A stretch of 64,000 nucleotides of DNA from JABDQW01 sp942492025 (GTDB taxonomy: Bacteria > Pseudomonadota > Gammaproteobacteria > SZUA-229): contig CALODJ010000008.1 of the NCBI GenBank assembly GCA_942492025.1, positions 434,001 to 498,000 of the forward strand, in the 5' to 3' direction. The position numbers were made by a program, and so were the translations under genes. The notes under the pieces are model-generated. The model had not been told where the DNA came from. It worked only from the letters and a program-made list of their open reading frames with translations, and searched no databases. Shown piece after piece: positions 52,892-61,065 of the stretch; within the stretch, counting starts at the first letter, position 1; each line of letters opens with the position of its first letter.

Positions 52892-53944
52892 ATGTTGTTC
52901 AGTAAAGCTGACGCACCCCATCTGACAACCAGCAGCGACGTACAGTCCTTGATGTTGAAAGTCGTGTACGCGCTGATCCCTGGCAGCATCGCGATGTTCT
53001 GGTTCTTCGGCTGGGGCGTGTTGTTCAACCTGGTGATCGCAATCAGCGTTAGTCTTATCGCTGAAGCGGCCATGCTGAGGCTGCGGCGGCGTCCCGTCAT
53101 GCCGGCACTGAGCGATGGCAGCGCACTGGTGACGGCCTGTTTACTGGCACTGGCTCTGCCGCCACTGGCGCCATGGTGGCTGACCACAATCGCCAGTGTG
53201 TTCGCGATTGTCGTCGCCAAACACCTGTATGGCGGCCTCGGCTTCAATCCGTTCAACCCGGCCATGGTTGGTTATGTCGTGGTGATGATCTCGTTTCCAC
53301 GCGAAATGACTTTCTGGACCCTGCCGATGGGCGTCGCCGAAGGCTGGCCGGGTTTTATCGATACGGTCTCACTTGTTTTTGGTTTAGGTGCCGCAGACAG
53401 CCCTGGCATCGATGCCGTGACCATGGCGACGCCCATCGATACGCTAAAGGCACAAGTCAACCTCGAATATGACATCGCCTATGTCAGGGCCCACCGTGTT
53501 TACGGCGAACTCTTTGGCACGGTGACCGGCGTCGGCTGGGAATGGATCAATGGCCTCTATCTGCTCGGCGGCATCTGGTTGATCCGGCAACGCGTGATCG
53601 ATATACGCCTGCCACTGTCTTTTCTGATCAGTCTGGTCCTGATTTCCAATTTCTTTGCCGTATTCGATTACGCCAGTTACAGTTCGGCCCTGTTCCATAG
53701 CTTCAGTGGTGGCACGATGCTGGCAGCCTTTTTCATCATCACCGATCCGGTATCCGCCAGCACCACACCCAAAGGCCGGATCATCTATGCAGCCGGCATC
53801 GCCACTGTTACATATGTCATACGCACCTGGGGCGGTTACCCGGATGGCATTGCGTTCGCGGTTCTGCTGATGAACATGACCGTACCCCTGCTCGATCACT
53901 ACACCCGACCACGCACCTACGGTGTAGCGGAAAGACGCGAGTGA
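52892..53944 (+). CDS. rsxD: electron transport complex subunit RsxD (RnfD)
   Basis: A 350-residue membrane subunit with about nine helices and a covalently bound FMN. The attachment Thr is probably in DAVTMATPID, by analogy to NqrB/RnfD. GGLGFNPFNPAMVGYVVVMI is a conserved loop, as is SGGTMLAAFFIITDPVSAS. The last codons overlap the GTG start of rsxG by 4 bp (GTGA). Confidence 0.95.
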   Translation: MLFSKADAPHLTTSSDVQSLMLKVVYALIPGSIAMFWFFGWGVLFNLVIAISVSLIAEAAMLRLRRRPVMPALSDGSALVTACLLALALPPLAPWWLTTIASVFAIVVAKHLYGGLGFNPFNPAMVGYVVVMISFPREMTFWTLPMGVAEGWPGFIDTVSLVFGLGAADSPGIDAVTMATPIDTLKAQVNLEYDIAYVRAHRVYGELFGTVTGVGWEWINGLYLLGGIWLIRQRVIDIRLPLSFLISLVLISNFFAVFDYASYSSALFHSFSGGTMLAAFFIITDPVSASTTPKGRIIYAAGIATVTYVIRTWGGYPDGIAFAVLLMNMTVPLLDHYTRPRTYGVAERRE

Positions 53945-54591
53945 ACATACATAAACAGGTGCTGACCACGGCTTCACTGTTGATGGTTTTTGCGATAATC
54001 GGCGCGGCTATCGTTGGCCTGACCTATGAAAACACCTACGAAAAGATAAAACGCAATGAACAAGAGGTACTCTTACGCAAACTGAATACGATCCTGGCGC
54101 CCTCGGAGTATGACAACGATTTACTCGATGACGAGATCATGCTCGAGCAGGACGTACTGCTTGGCACCATTGCTCCCTCTCGGGCTTACCTCGCCTACAA
54201 AAACAACACACCCGTGGCTGCGGTGTTATCACCGATCGCACCGAACGGCTACAGCGGTCCGATCAACCTGCTGGTGGGTATCTATCATGACGGCACCGTG
54301 GCCGGCGTACGCGTCGTCAAACACCGGGAGACACCCGGGCTGGGGGACGCCGTCGAATCACAGCGCTCTGACTGGATTGTGGGGTTTGATGGCAAATCGC
54401 TGAATACCCCTTCGTCTGAACAGTGGAAAGTGAAACGCGACGGCGGTGAATTCGACCAGTTCACCGGCGCCACGATAACCCCGCGAGCAGTGGTAAAAGC
54501 CGTGCATTCAGCTCTGATATACTTCCAGCAACACCGCAAACAGTTATTCAACGAAAACGAAGATGGCAGCAACGCAGTTAAAGATAGTTAA
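53941..54591 (+). CDS. rsxG: electron transport complex subunit RsxG (RnfG)
   Basis: A 216-residue subunit with one N-terminal membrane anchor and a periplasmic FMN-binding domain. The FMN-Thr motif is TGATITPRAVVKAV, with Thr as phosphoester site. The start is a GTG at 53941, coupled to the rsxD stop. HRETPGLGDAVES is the conserved domain segment. Confidence 0.95.
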   Translation: MNIHKQVLTTASLLMVFAIIGAAIVGLTYENTYEKIKRNEQEVLLRKLNTILAPSEYDNDLLDDEIMLEQDVLLGTIAPSRAYLAYKNNTPVAAVLSPIAPNGYSGPINLLVGIYHDGTVAGVRVVKHRETPGLGDAVESQRSDWIVGFDGKSLNTPSSEQWKVKRDGGEFDQFTGATITPRAVVKAVHSALIYFQQHRKQLFNENEDGSNAVKDS

Positions 54592-55252
54592 GGACGGCCT
54601 CTGGGGTAACAATGTTGCGCTGGTGCAGTTGCTTGGCCTGTGTCCCTTACTCGCCGTCACGGGTACCTTCATCAACGGCCTCGGACTGGGTCTGGCCACG
54701 TTGCTGACCCTGGTTGTGTCGAATGTATCGGTCTCAACGATCCGCCAATGGATCAGGCCTGAGGTCAGAATCCCGGTGTTTGTGCTGATCATTGCCTCGA
54801 TCGTCACCACAATCGAACTGGCAATGAACGCCTGGTTTCACGAGCTGTTTCTGATTCTCGGTATTTTCATCCCACTGATCGTCACCAACTGCTCGATCAT
54901 TGCACGTGCCGAAGCATTCGCTTCGAAAAACAGTGTGCTCGATTCTGCGCTTGACGGCTTCATGATGGGATCGGGTTTTCTGCTGGTGCTGGTTACGCTG
55001 GGCAGCATGCGCGAGATCATCGGCTCCGGAACCCTGTTCGCCAACGCCCACCTGCTGTTCGGGGAGAGCGCAAAAGCCATGGTACTGACACTGGGCGAGG
55101 ATTACCCCGGCTTTCTGCTGGCAGTACTGCCCCCTGGTGCCTTCATCGGCCTGGGGCTGCTGATCGCGATCAAGAATCATCTGGACAAACGTCTGGCATC
55201 TGCCAGACCGGTGACGGTCAGAGAAGCACCCGTTGAAACGCCGGCGCGCTGA
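54563..55252 (+). CDS. rsxE: electron transport complex subunit RsxE (RnfE)
   Basis: A 229-residue membrane subunit homologous to RsxA, with NVALVQLLGLCPLLAVTG holding the conserved Cys and IVTNCSIIARAEAFASKN the second. Six helices are visible. It begins 29 bp before the rsxG stop, and MAATQLKIVKDGLWGNN aligns with the normal N-terminus. Last gene of the cluster; a MITE lies 17 bp downstream, between it and nth. Confidence 0.95.
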   Translation: MAATQLKIVKDGLWGNNVALVQLLGLCPLLAVTGTFINGLGLGLATLLTLVVSNVSVSTIRQWIRPEVRIPVFVLIIASIVTTIELAMNAWFHELFLILGIFIPLIVTNCSIIARAEAFASKNSVLDSALDGFMMGSGFLLVLVTLGSMREIIGSGTLFANAHLLFGESAKAMVLTLGEDYPGFLLAVLPPGAFIGLGLLIAIKNHLDKRLASARPVTVREAPVETPAR

Positions 55253-55269
55253 AAATAGCTGAAAAACAG

Positions 55270-55517
55270 CTACCCCGCATTTCTCACCAGGCGGCGTGGA
55301 AAACTGATATGGCATTGGCTATATGGAGTAAAGCTAGGATGACCCAAAATACAGTGTGTTATTCAAGCATGCCTATCACGGTTCAGGCTAGTCTTCGTGT
55401 CCGTAAGCTTGCTCTTCACTCAAACCGTGCTATTGCTACGCTTTTCGCTCCAGAGCGGCGCGTCCGAACACGAATCCTGCGCTTGCTTCCGTGATCCTGG
55501 TGAGAAATGCGAGCTAG
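55270..55517 (-). mobile_element. MITE-like element, family A, copy 3 (248 bp, inverted)
   Basis: The same length as copy 1 and homologous along its whole span in reverse orientation. The ends are CCCGCATTTCTCACCAGG (left) and CCTGGTGAGAAATGCGAG (right). The flanks are CTAC (55270-55273) and CTAG (55514-55517), one base apart. It lies between rsxE and nth and ends 15 bp before the nth start codon. Confidence 0.8.
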
Positions 55518-55532
55518 ATCCAAACGCTGCCA

Positions 55533-56165
55533 ATGAACAAAGCCAAGCGTTATGAAATTTTTGCTCGCCTGCAGCGCGAGAACCCGCAGCCGACCACCGA
55601 GCTGATTTATTCGACCCCGTTTGAATTGCTGATCGCCGTGATGCTGTCGGCACAGGCCACCGATGTCAGCGTCAACAAGGCAACGGGCGGCTTGTTCGCG
55701 ATCGCCAATACACCCGAGACGATGCTTGCGCTTGGCGAAGAAGGCTTGAAGTCGTACATAAAAACCATAGGCCTTTACAACAGCAAGGCAAAAAATATCA
55801 TCAACACCTGCCGGATATTGATCGAACAGCATCACAGTCAGGTACCCGAACAGCAGAAACAGCTGGAAGCACTGCCCGGGGTTGGCCGCAAAACGGCCAA
55901 TGTAGTCAGAAACACCGCCTTCGGCCACGAGACCATCGCCGTCGATACACACATCTTCAGGGTTTCCAATCGCACCGGGATAGCACCTGGAAAAAACGTG
56001 CTTGAAGTCGAGAAAAAACTGCTCAAGTTCGTGCCAGTGGAATTCAGAAAGGATGCTCACCACTGGCTCATCCTGCACGGTCGCTACACCTGTATAGCAC
56101 GCAAGCCCCGCTGCGGTTCCTGTGTGATCGAAGACCTGTGTGAATACAAACACAAGAGCGCATGA
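55533..56165 (+). CDS. nth: endonuclease III
   Basis: A DNA glycosylase/AP lyase for oxidised pyrimidines, 210 residues. The helix-hairpin-helix is LPGVGRKTANVVRNTAFG with the catalytic Lys. The catalytic Asp is in AVDTHIFRVSNR. The [4Fe-4S] motif C-x6-C-x2-C-x5-C is CIARKPRCGSCVIEDLC. The rsx-nth linkage is conserved in gammaproteobacteria; here a MITE has entered between them, so nth may use sequence from the element as leader. Confidence 0.97.
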   Translation: MNKAKRYEIFARLQRENPQPTTELIYSTPFELLIAVMLSAQATDVSVNKATGGLFAIANTPETMLALGEEGLKSYIKTIGLYNSKAKNIINTCRILIEQHHSQVPEQQKQLEALPGVGRKTANVVRNTAFGHETIAVDTHIFRVSNRTGIAPGKNVLEVEKKLLKFVPVEFRKDAHHWLILHGRYTCIARKPRCGSCVIEDLCEYKHKSA

Positions 56166-56596
56166 TGTTCAGTAACGACCGTAACGAATTGCGCAGGTTT
56201 TTCCAGGACTGCTGGAAGTTGAAGCAATCCGGGATGACTCTCGACGCGCTGCAACAAATGATCGCCGCTGTTATCGAGCAGCATCCGGAATACCACGACT
56301 TGCTGGAAACGGCTGACAATCTCGACAGAGACTACGATCCGGCCCAGGGTGAAACCAATCCCTTCCTGCACATGAGTATGCATATCGCGCTGATCGAGCA
56401 AATCTCGACCAATCGTCCCGACGGCATCCGCCATTGCCATCAACAATTGACCCGGGCCCTGGGCTCTGCCCACGCAGCCGAACACGCGATGATGGCGTGC
56501 CTGTCAGAAGCGATCTGGCAGGCACAGCGTAACAATACAGTTCCCGATGAATTCGCCTATCTCGATTGCCTGAAAAATCTCGCTGAGAATAATTAA
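56162..56596 (+). CDS. DUF1841 family protein
   Basis: A 144-residue conserved protein of unknown function, recognised from FSNDRNELRRFFQDCWKLKQ and the motif GETNPFLHMSMHIALIEQ. The DUF1841 His residues (NPFLHMSMH) and the C-terminal HAAEHAMMACLSEAIWQAQR are present. The start overlaps the nth stop (ATGATG at 56162-56167), so it is co-translated with nth, a linkage seen in other gammaproteobacteria. Confidence 0.85.
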   Translation: MMFSNDRNELRRFFQDCWKLKQSGMTLDALQQMIAAVIEQHPEYHDLLETADNLDRDYDPAQGETNPFLHMSMHIALIEQISTNRPDGIRHCHQQLTRALGSAHAAEHAMMACLSEAIWQAQRNNTVPDEFAYLDCLKNLAENN

Positions 56597-56612
56597 TTTC
56601 ATGAACTTCAAT

Positions 56613-56633
56613 TGTAAACGCGTGTCATTTACA
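56613..56633. promoter_or_regulatory. dyad upstream of the hvfA-like gene
   Basis: TGTAAA (56613-56618) and TTTACA (56628-56633) are separated by 9 nt, about 65 bp before the precursor start. This may be an operator; no known consensus is claimed. Confidence 0.3.
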
Positions 56634-56698
56634 TTGTAATCAACGAAGACTCGTCAGTCCCGCCACAACGGGTTGACACAAATTAACGGAGAACCTAT

Positions 56699-57031
56699 AT
56701 GTCCGACAAATCATTCAAGAAACCACTCGCCATTGCTATGGGTGCCACCTTTGCAGCAGCGCTTTCAGCATCGCCCGTGGCAAACGCTGACAGCAACCCG
56801 TTTGGCATGCAGAATCTCTCGAGCGGCTACATGCAGCTAGCCGAGGGTAAATGCGGTGAAGGTAAATGCGGCGGCAAGTCCGAGAAGGAAGGTAAATGCG
56901 GTGAAGGCAAATGCGGCGGAAAGTCCGAGAAGGAAGGTAAATGCGGTGAAGGCAAATGCGGCGGCATGAAAGAGAAAGAAAAAGAGAAAGAAGGCAAATG
57001 CGGTGAAGGCAAATGCGGTGGTAAAGACTGA
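56699..57031 (+). CDS. hvfA: HvfA-type RiPP metallophore precursor (EGKCG repeats)
   Basis: A 110-residue precursor. The N-terminal export signal is MSDKSFKKPLAIAMGATFAA, with cleavage near ANA-DS. The mature part is built from a 15-residue unit, EGKCGEGKCGGKSEK, in four tandem copies (45-bp DNA repeats from 56843), the third carrying a longer KEKEKEKE linker. This gives eight EGKCG motifs and eight cysteines. In Haemophilus HvfA, Cys in EGKCG motifs is converted by an MNIO enzyme into oxazolone-thioamide groups that bind copper. The MNIO and partner genes follow here at 59344-61004. GGAG precedes the ATG at 8 nt, and a terminator follows directly. Confidence 0.9.
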   Translation: MSDKSFKKPLAIAMGATFAAALSASPVANADSNPFGMQNLSSGYMQLAEGKCGEGKCGGKSEKEGKCGEGKCGGKSEKEGKCGEGKCGGMKEKEKEKEGKCGEGKCGGKD

Positions 57032-57058
57032 ACCTCACCTTGCAAATGAGAAAAGGCA

Positions 57059-57087
57059 AAACCCCGACATGTTTCGGGGTTTTTTTT
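57059..57087 (+). terminator. terminator after the hvfA-like gene
   Basis: The hairpin ccccgacatgtttcgggg is followed by eight T residues, 30 bp after the stop. A partial terminator here would keep the precursor more abundant than its downstream enzymes. Confidence 0.88.
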
Positions 57088-57157
57088 AAATCAGGCACCT
57101 AACTGACTGCGCCATCAACTGCTATAAATAATCTAATAATGTTGGAGGTCGGATACC

Positions 57158-58660
57158 ATTTTTCACGCTGATTCGTTTGGTCTTGAAGCCCTCGGCTGGC
57201 TGGCCGCGATATTTATCTTCGTCGTCGGCCTGTTCATCCTGTTCCTGATCGGCGTGTTTATTGCTGACGTTACCCAGACCACACACGCGATACGAAGAAA
57301 CTACCCGGTCATCGGCCACTTGCGTTATTTCTTCGAGCACATAGGTACTTTCTTCCGCCAGTACTTCTTCAGCATGGACCGCGAAGAGATGCCGTTCAAC
57401 CGGGCACAACGATCATGGGTTTACCGCGCCGCCAAAGACATCGATAACACCGTTGCCTTCGGCTCAACACGCGACCTGCATCCCAGCGGGACCATACTGT
57501 TCGTTAATCACCCGTTCCCGACACTGGGAAAAGACGCGGTGGAACCGAGTAATGTCACAATCGGTGAGTCCTTTGCCGATAAACCCTACACCACTTCATC
57601 GATCTTCAATATCTCGGGCATGAGCTACGGCGCTATCTCTAAACCTGCGGTACTGGCGCTGGCTTATGGTGCAAAAAAGGCCGGCAGCTGGATGAACACC
57701 GGCGAGGGCGGCTTATCACCGTATCACCTTGAAGGTGGCGCGGATATCGTGTTCCAGATTGGCACGGCCAAGTACGGCGTGCGTGATGAAGCCGGCAATC
57801 TTTCTGACGAGAAGTTGAAACAGATTGCCGCACACGAGCAGGTGCGCATGTTTGAACTCAAACTGTCACAGGGGGCAAAACCCGGCAAGGGCGGCATCTT
57901 GCCGGCTAAAAAAGTATCGAAAGCGATCGCCGAGATTCGCAGCGTCCCGGAAGGCGTCGACTCGATCAGCCCTAATCGGCATCCTGACATCGAGAATAAT
58001 GACGATCTGCTGGATATGATTCATCACATCCGAACGGTAACCGGCAAACCGGTCGGATTCAAGGCTGTTATCGGTGACACAAGCTGGATCGATGAGCTTT
58101 GCAGCTGCATCAACCAGCGTGGACATGAGTATGCGCCGGATTTCATCACCGTCGACAGCGCCGATGGCGGCACCGGTGCCGCTCCCCAGAGCCTGATGGA
58201 TTATGTCGGCCTGCCGATACAGGAAAGCCTGCCGATCCTTGTCGATTCACTGGTCAACCACGATCTCAGGGAACGCACCAAGGTCATCGCCTCGGGAAAA
58301 CTGATCAATCCCTCGGAGGTTGCCTGGGCCTTGTGCATGGGGGCTGACTTCATCGTTTCCGCGCGCGGTTTCATGTTCGCCCTGGGCTGCATACAGGCTC
58401 TACAGTGCAACAAGAACACCTGCCCAACCGGGATCACCACCCACGATGCGAAACTGCAAAAAGGTCTGGTCGCAGAGCAGAAGTCCTCGCGCGTGCACAA
58501 CTACATCAAAAACATCGTCTATGAAGTCGGGCTCATCGCCCACTCGTGCGGCGTACGCTCGCCACGGGACCTGAATCGCAGTCACGCCCGCATCGTCGTG
58601 GAGAATGGCACCAGCGTCACGCTGGAAACGATGTATCCGTGTAAATCATCCGTGCACTGA
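57158..58660 (+). CDS. membrane-anchored FMN-binding glutamate synthase-like protein
   Basis: A GltB central-domain relative: a TIM barrel with FMN and a [3Fe-4S] cluster. Typical segments are GEGGLSPYHLEGGADIVFQI, GKGGILPAKKV, DSADGGTGAAP and a cluster motif C-x5-C-x4-C (GCIQALQCNKNTCPTG). It lacks the amidotransferase domain. The first usual start is GTG at 57254, but the frame is open upstream to 57140 and encodes a membrane helix (WLAAIFIFVVGLFILFLIGV) normal for this family. No ATG, GTG or TTG exists there. GGAGG (57144-57148) points to an ATT at 57158, or a base is missing or extra. Its place in a metallophore cluster is unexpected. Confidence 0.82.
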   Translation: MFHADSFGLEALGWLAAIFIFVVGLFILFLIGVFIADVTQTTHAIRRNYPVIGHLRYFFEHIGTFFRQYFFSMDREEMPFNRAQRSWVYRAAKDIDNTVAFGSTRDLHPSGTILFVNHPFPTLGKDAVEPSNVTIGESFADKPYTTSSIFNISGMSYGAISKPAVLALAYGAKKAGSWMNTGEGGLSPYHLEGGADIVFQIGTAKYGVRDEAGNLSDEKLKQIAAHEQVRMFELKLSQGAKPGKGGILPAKKVSKAIAEIRSVPEGVDSISPNRHPDIENNDDLLDMIHHIRTVTGKPVGFKAVIGDTSWIDELCSCINQRGHEYAPDFITVDSADGGTGAAPQSLMDYVGLPIQESLPILVDSLVNHDLRERTKVIASGKLINPSEVAWALCMGADFIVSARGFMFALGCIQALQCNKNTCPTGITTHDAKLQKGLVAEQKSSRVHNYIKNIVYEVGLIAHSCGVRSPRDLNRSHARIVVENGTSVTLETMYPCKSSVH

Positions 58661-58733
58661 CACTGAACTCGGCTCCAACTACCGGGTCAACTGGTTAAGG
58701 CATGCAAAAAGCCCATCAGGTGGATTAACGTTA

Positions 58734-59342
58734 ATGGAAACAATCATGACATTGGCTTGTAAAGCCCAGGGATTGCTCAATGCGACACGCGCGCTTGATT
58801 TTCTCGGGCCACTAGCGCTGCGCCTGTATCTGGTACCGGTATTCTGGGTGGCTGGCACGAAGAAACTGGGCTCGATGGAAGACACCATTGCCTGGTTCGG
58901 CAATCCTGACTGGGGTCTGGGATTGCCCTTCCCGACGTTCATGGCCTGGGCCGCAGCACTCACCGAGGCGGGCGGCGCCGTTGCACTGCTCATCGGCCTG
59001 GGCGTGCGCTGGATATCGATGCCATTGATGATCACAATGGTGGTCGCTGCAGTCACCGTGCACTGGCACAATGGCTGGCTGGCGATTGCCGAAGGCAGTG
59101 GCATATTTGCCACGGAACGCACAATTGGTGCCGTCGAGCGGCTCGACCGTGCCAAGGATATCCTGCGTGAAAACGGTAACTACAACTGGTTGACCGAGAA
59201 CGGCAGTTTCGTCGTACTGAACAACGGCATCGAATTCGCAACTACCTATTTCATCATGTTACTGGTATTGTTCTTTTACGGTCCGGGCAAGGCCAGCATC
59301 GATCATCTCATCGCTAAACGTTACAGCAACTGCACGGATTAA
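58734..59342 (+). CDS. DoxX-family membrane protein of the metallophore cluster
   Basis: A 202-residue inner-membrane protein with four hydrophobic helices in a DoxX arrangement (LALRLYLVPVFWVAGTKKLG, AALTEAGGAVALLIGLGV, SMPLMITMVVAAVTVHWHNG and a C-terminal helix). DoxX proteins are regular members of MNIO/DUF692 clusters (HvfD-like) and are presumed to act in membrane redox or export steps. The start at 58734 follows AGGTGG; longer readings overlap the preceding gene. It ends 1 bp before the MNIO gene. Confidence 0.85.
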   Translation: METIMTLACKAQGLLNATRALDFLGPLALRLYLVPVFWVAGTKKLGSMEDTIAWFGNPDWGLGLPFPTFMAWAAALTEAGGAVALLIGLGVRWISMPLMITMVVAAVTVHWHNGWLAIAEGSGIFATERTIGAVERLDRAKDILRENGNYNWLTENGSFVVLNNGIEFATTYFIMLLVLFFYGPGKASIDHLIAKRYSNCTD

Positions 59343-59343
59343 T

Positions 59344-60201
59344 ATGGAACAAAAAGGCTACAAAATTCATGGCGCCGGTCTCGGCCTGCGTAGAGACAGC
59401 ATACAAGAGCTGATGCATCAATCCCTCCCACAGGTCGGTTTTATGGAAGTCGCGCCGGAAAACTGGATCGGTGTGGGCGGCACTTTTGGCAAACAGCTTC
59501 GCCACCTCACCGAGCAATACGACTTTGTCTGCCATGGCCTGTCGCTTTCCATCGGCAGCCCTGCGCCACTGGATGAAACCTTCGTCAGACAGATCGGCGA
59601 GTTTCTGAAACGACACCAGGTTAAAACCTATTCGGAACACCTGACCTACTGCTCGGATGACGGTCATCTGTATGACCTGTTACCGATACCGTTCACTGAA
59701 GAGGCGGTCGACTATGTTGCCGAACGTATCCTGCGTGTGCAAGACATTCTCGGACAGCGTATCGCAATGGAAAATGCGTCGTACTACACGCCGGCTCCCG
59801 GGTCAGAGATGCAGGAGATCGATTTCATCAAGGCGGTGCTAAAGAAAGCCGATTGCGATCTGCTGATCGATATCAACAACATCTACGTCAACTCGGTCAA
59901 TCACAATTATGATCCGGTCGAGTTCATGCAGAGCCTGCCGGCGGAACGTATCGCCTACGCGCACATCGCCGGCCATTACAACGAAGCAGAAGACCTGATC
60001 GTCGACACGCACGGTGCCGACGTGATCGATCCCGTATGGGACCTGCTCGACAAGGCTTACCAGCATTTCGGCGTATTCCCAACCTTGCTCGAACGTGATT
60101 TCAACATTCCGCCGGTAGCCGAGCTGTTAAAAGAGGTCGATCAGATCGTACACTACCAGCACAAATGGCATGAATATGAACAGCGCTCGGTCGGCAGGTA
60201 G
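59344..60201 (+). CDS. hvfB: MNIO-family (DUF692) RiPP-modifying oxidase, HvfB-like
   Basis: A 285-residue TIM-barrel enzyme of the multinuclear non-haem iron oxidase family. Recognisable segments are GAGLGLRRDS at the N-terminus, FVCHGLSLSIGSPAPLD, YSEHLTYC, MENASYYTP and LLIDINNIYVNSVNH, which supply the His/Asp/Glu iron ligands. In characterised clusters the enzyme converts Cys in the precursor core to oxazolone-thioamide. The likely substrate is the EGKCG-repeat protein at 56699. It is followed by the DUF2063 partner. Confidence 0.93.
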   Translation: MEQKGYKIHGAGLGLRRDSIQELMHQSLPQVGFMEVAPENWIGVGGTFGKQLRHLTEQYDFVCHGLSLSIGSPAPLDETFVRQIGEFLKRHQVKTYSEHLTYCSDDGHLYDLLPIPFTEEAVDYVAERILRVQDILGQRIAMENASYYTPAPGSEMQEIDFIKAVLKKADCDLLIDINNIYVNSVNHNYDPVEFMQSLPAERIAYAHIAGHYNEAEDLIVDTHGADVIDPVWDLLDKAYQHFGVFPTLLERDFNIPPVAELLKEVDQIVHYQHKWHEYEQRSVGR

Positions 60202-60242
60202 TAAAAGCTCCGCCCATACCGCTACTGATAGAGTTCGTGCAT

Positions 60243-61004
60243 ATGACAGAACCCACATTCAAAAAATACCAGTACGACTTCACCGCCCATCTGCGTGACC
60301 CGGAGCACAACCCCGCACCCGAGGGCATCGAAGACCGTCGTATCGGTATCTACCGTGACCTGCTCTACAACAACGTCGAAGGCTTTATCGCCAACGGTTT
60401 TCCGGTGTTACGCTCGATCTACAGCGACGAAAACTGGCACAAGATGGTTCGCGATTTCTTTGCGCGCCATCAAAGCACGACCCCTTATTTCCTGGAGATT
60501 TCACAGGAATTTCTCGACTACCTGCAAAGTGAACGCGAAACCCAGGCAGGAGATCCACAGGGACTGCTGGAGCTGGCACACTATGAATGGGTGGAACTGG
60601 CACTCATGGTAGCGGATGAAGATACCGACCTGAACGGCATAGACCCCAATGGTGACCTGCTCGCAGGACACCCGGTGCTGTCGCCACTGGCGTGGCCACT
60701 GGCCTATCAATTCCCGGTACACAGGATGGGCCCGGGATACCTGCCCGCCGCCCCGCCCGAACAGCCAAGCTACCTGGTGGTGTACCGTAACCGCAACGAC
60801 GCGGTCAAATTTCTCGAAATCAACCCGGTCACGGCTCGCCTGATCAACCTGCTGCAGGAAAACCCGGAGATCACCGGCGAGCTTGCACTGGAGCAGATCG
60901 TGCACGAAATGAACCACCCCAGACCCGAGCTTGTGATCGAAGGTGGCCTGTCGGCCCTGCAGGAATTACAGCGCTACGGTATCGTGCTGGGTGTATCGAA
61001 ATAA
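60243..61004 (+). CDS. hvfC: DUF2063 partner protein, HvfC-like
   Basis: A 253-residue cytosolic protein of the family that always pairs with MNIO enzymes and is thought to bind the precursor leader and present it. The N-terminal domain carries YQYDFTAHLRD and GIYRDLLYNNVEGFIANGFP. The C-terminal part resembles a RiPP-recognition winged helix (ARLINLLQENPEITGELALE). The start is placed at the ATG 60243; a GTG two codons earlier is possible. It is 41 bp after the MNIO gene. Confidence 0.9.
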   Translation: MTEPTFKKYQYDFTAHLRDPEHNPAPEGIEDRRIGIYRDLLYNNVEGFIANGFPVLRSIYSDENWHKMVRDFFARHQSTTPYFLEISQEFLDYLQSERETQAGDPQGLLELAHYEWVELALMVADEDTDLNGIDPNGDLLAGHPVLSPLAWPLAYQFPVHRMGPGYLPAAPPEQPSYLVVYRNRNDAVKFLEINPVTARLINLLQENPEITGELALEQIVHEMNHPRPELVIEGGLSALQELQRYGIVLGVSK

Positions 61005-61065
61005 TGCTGACTGCATGCTTTGGTCGAATGGGCCCGACTATGGACTTCTGATACAGTATGACGCC

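Noticed and set aside
50052..55252. rsx genes considered as a Na+-translocating NADH:quinone reductase (nqr)
   Set aside because: Subunit order A-B-C-D-G-E, the RsxB ferredoxin domains and the RsxC 4Fe-4S motifs identify Rnf/Rsx, not Nqr.
56843..57028. 45-bp tandem repeats considered as a CRISPR or satellite
   Set aside because: They are in-frame codons of the EGKCG precursor, with synonymous variation between units.
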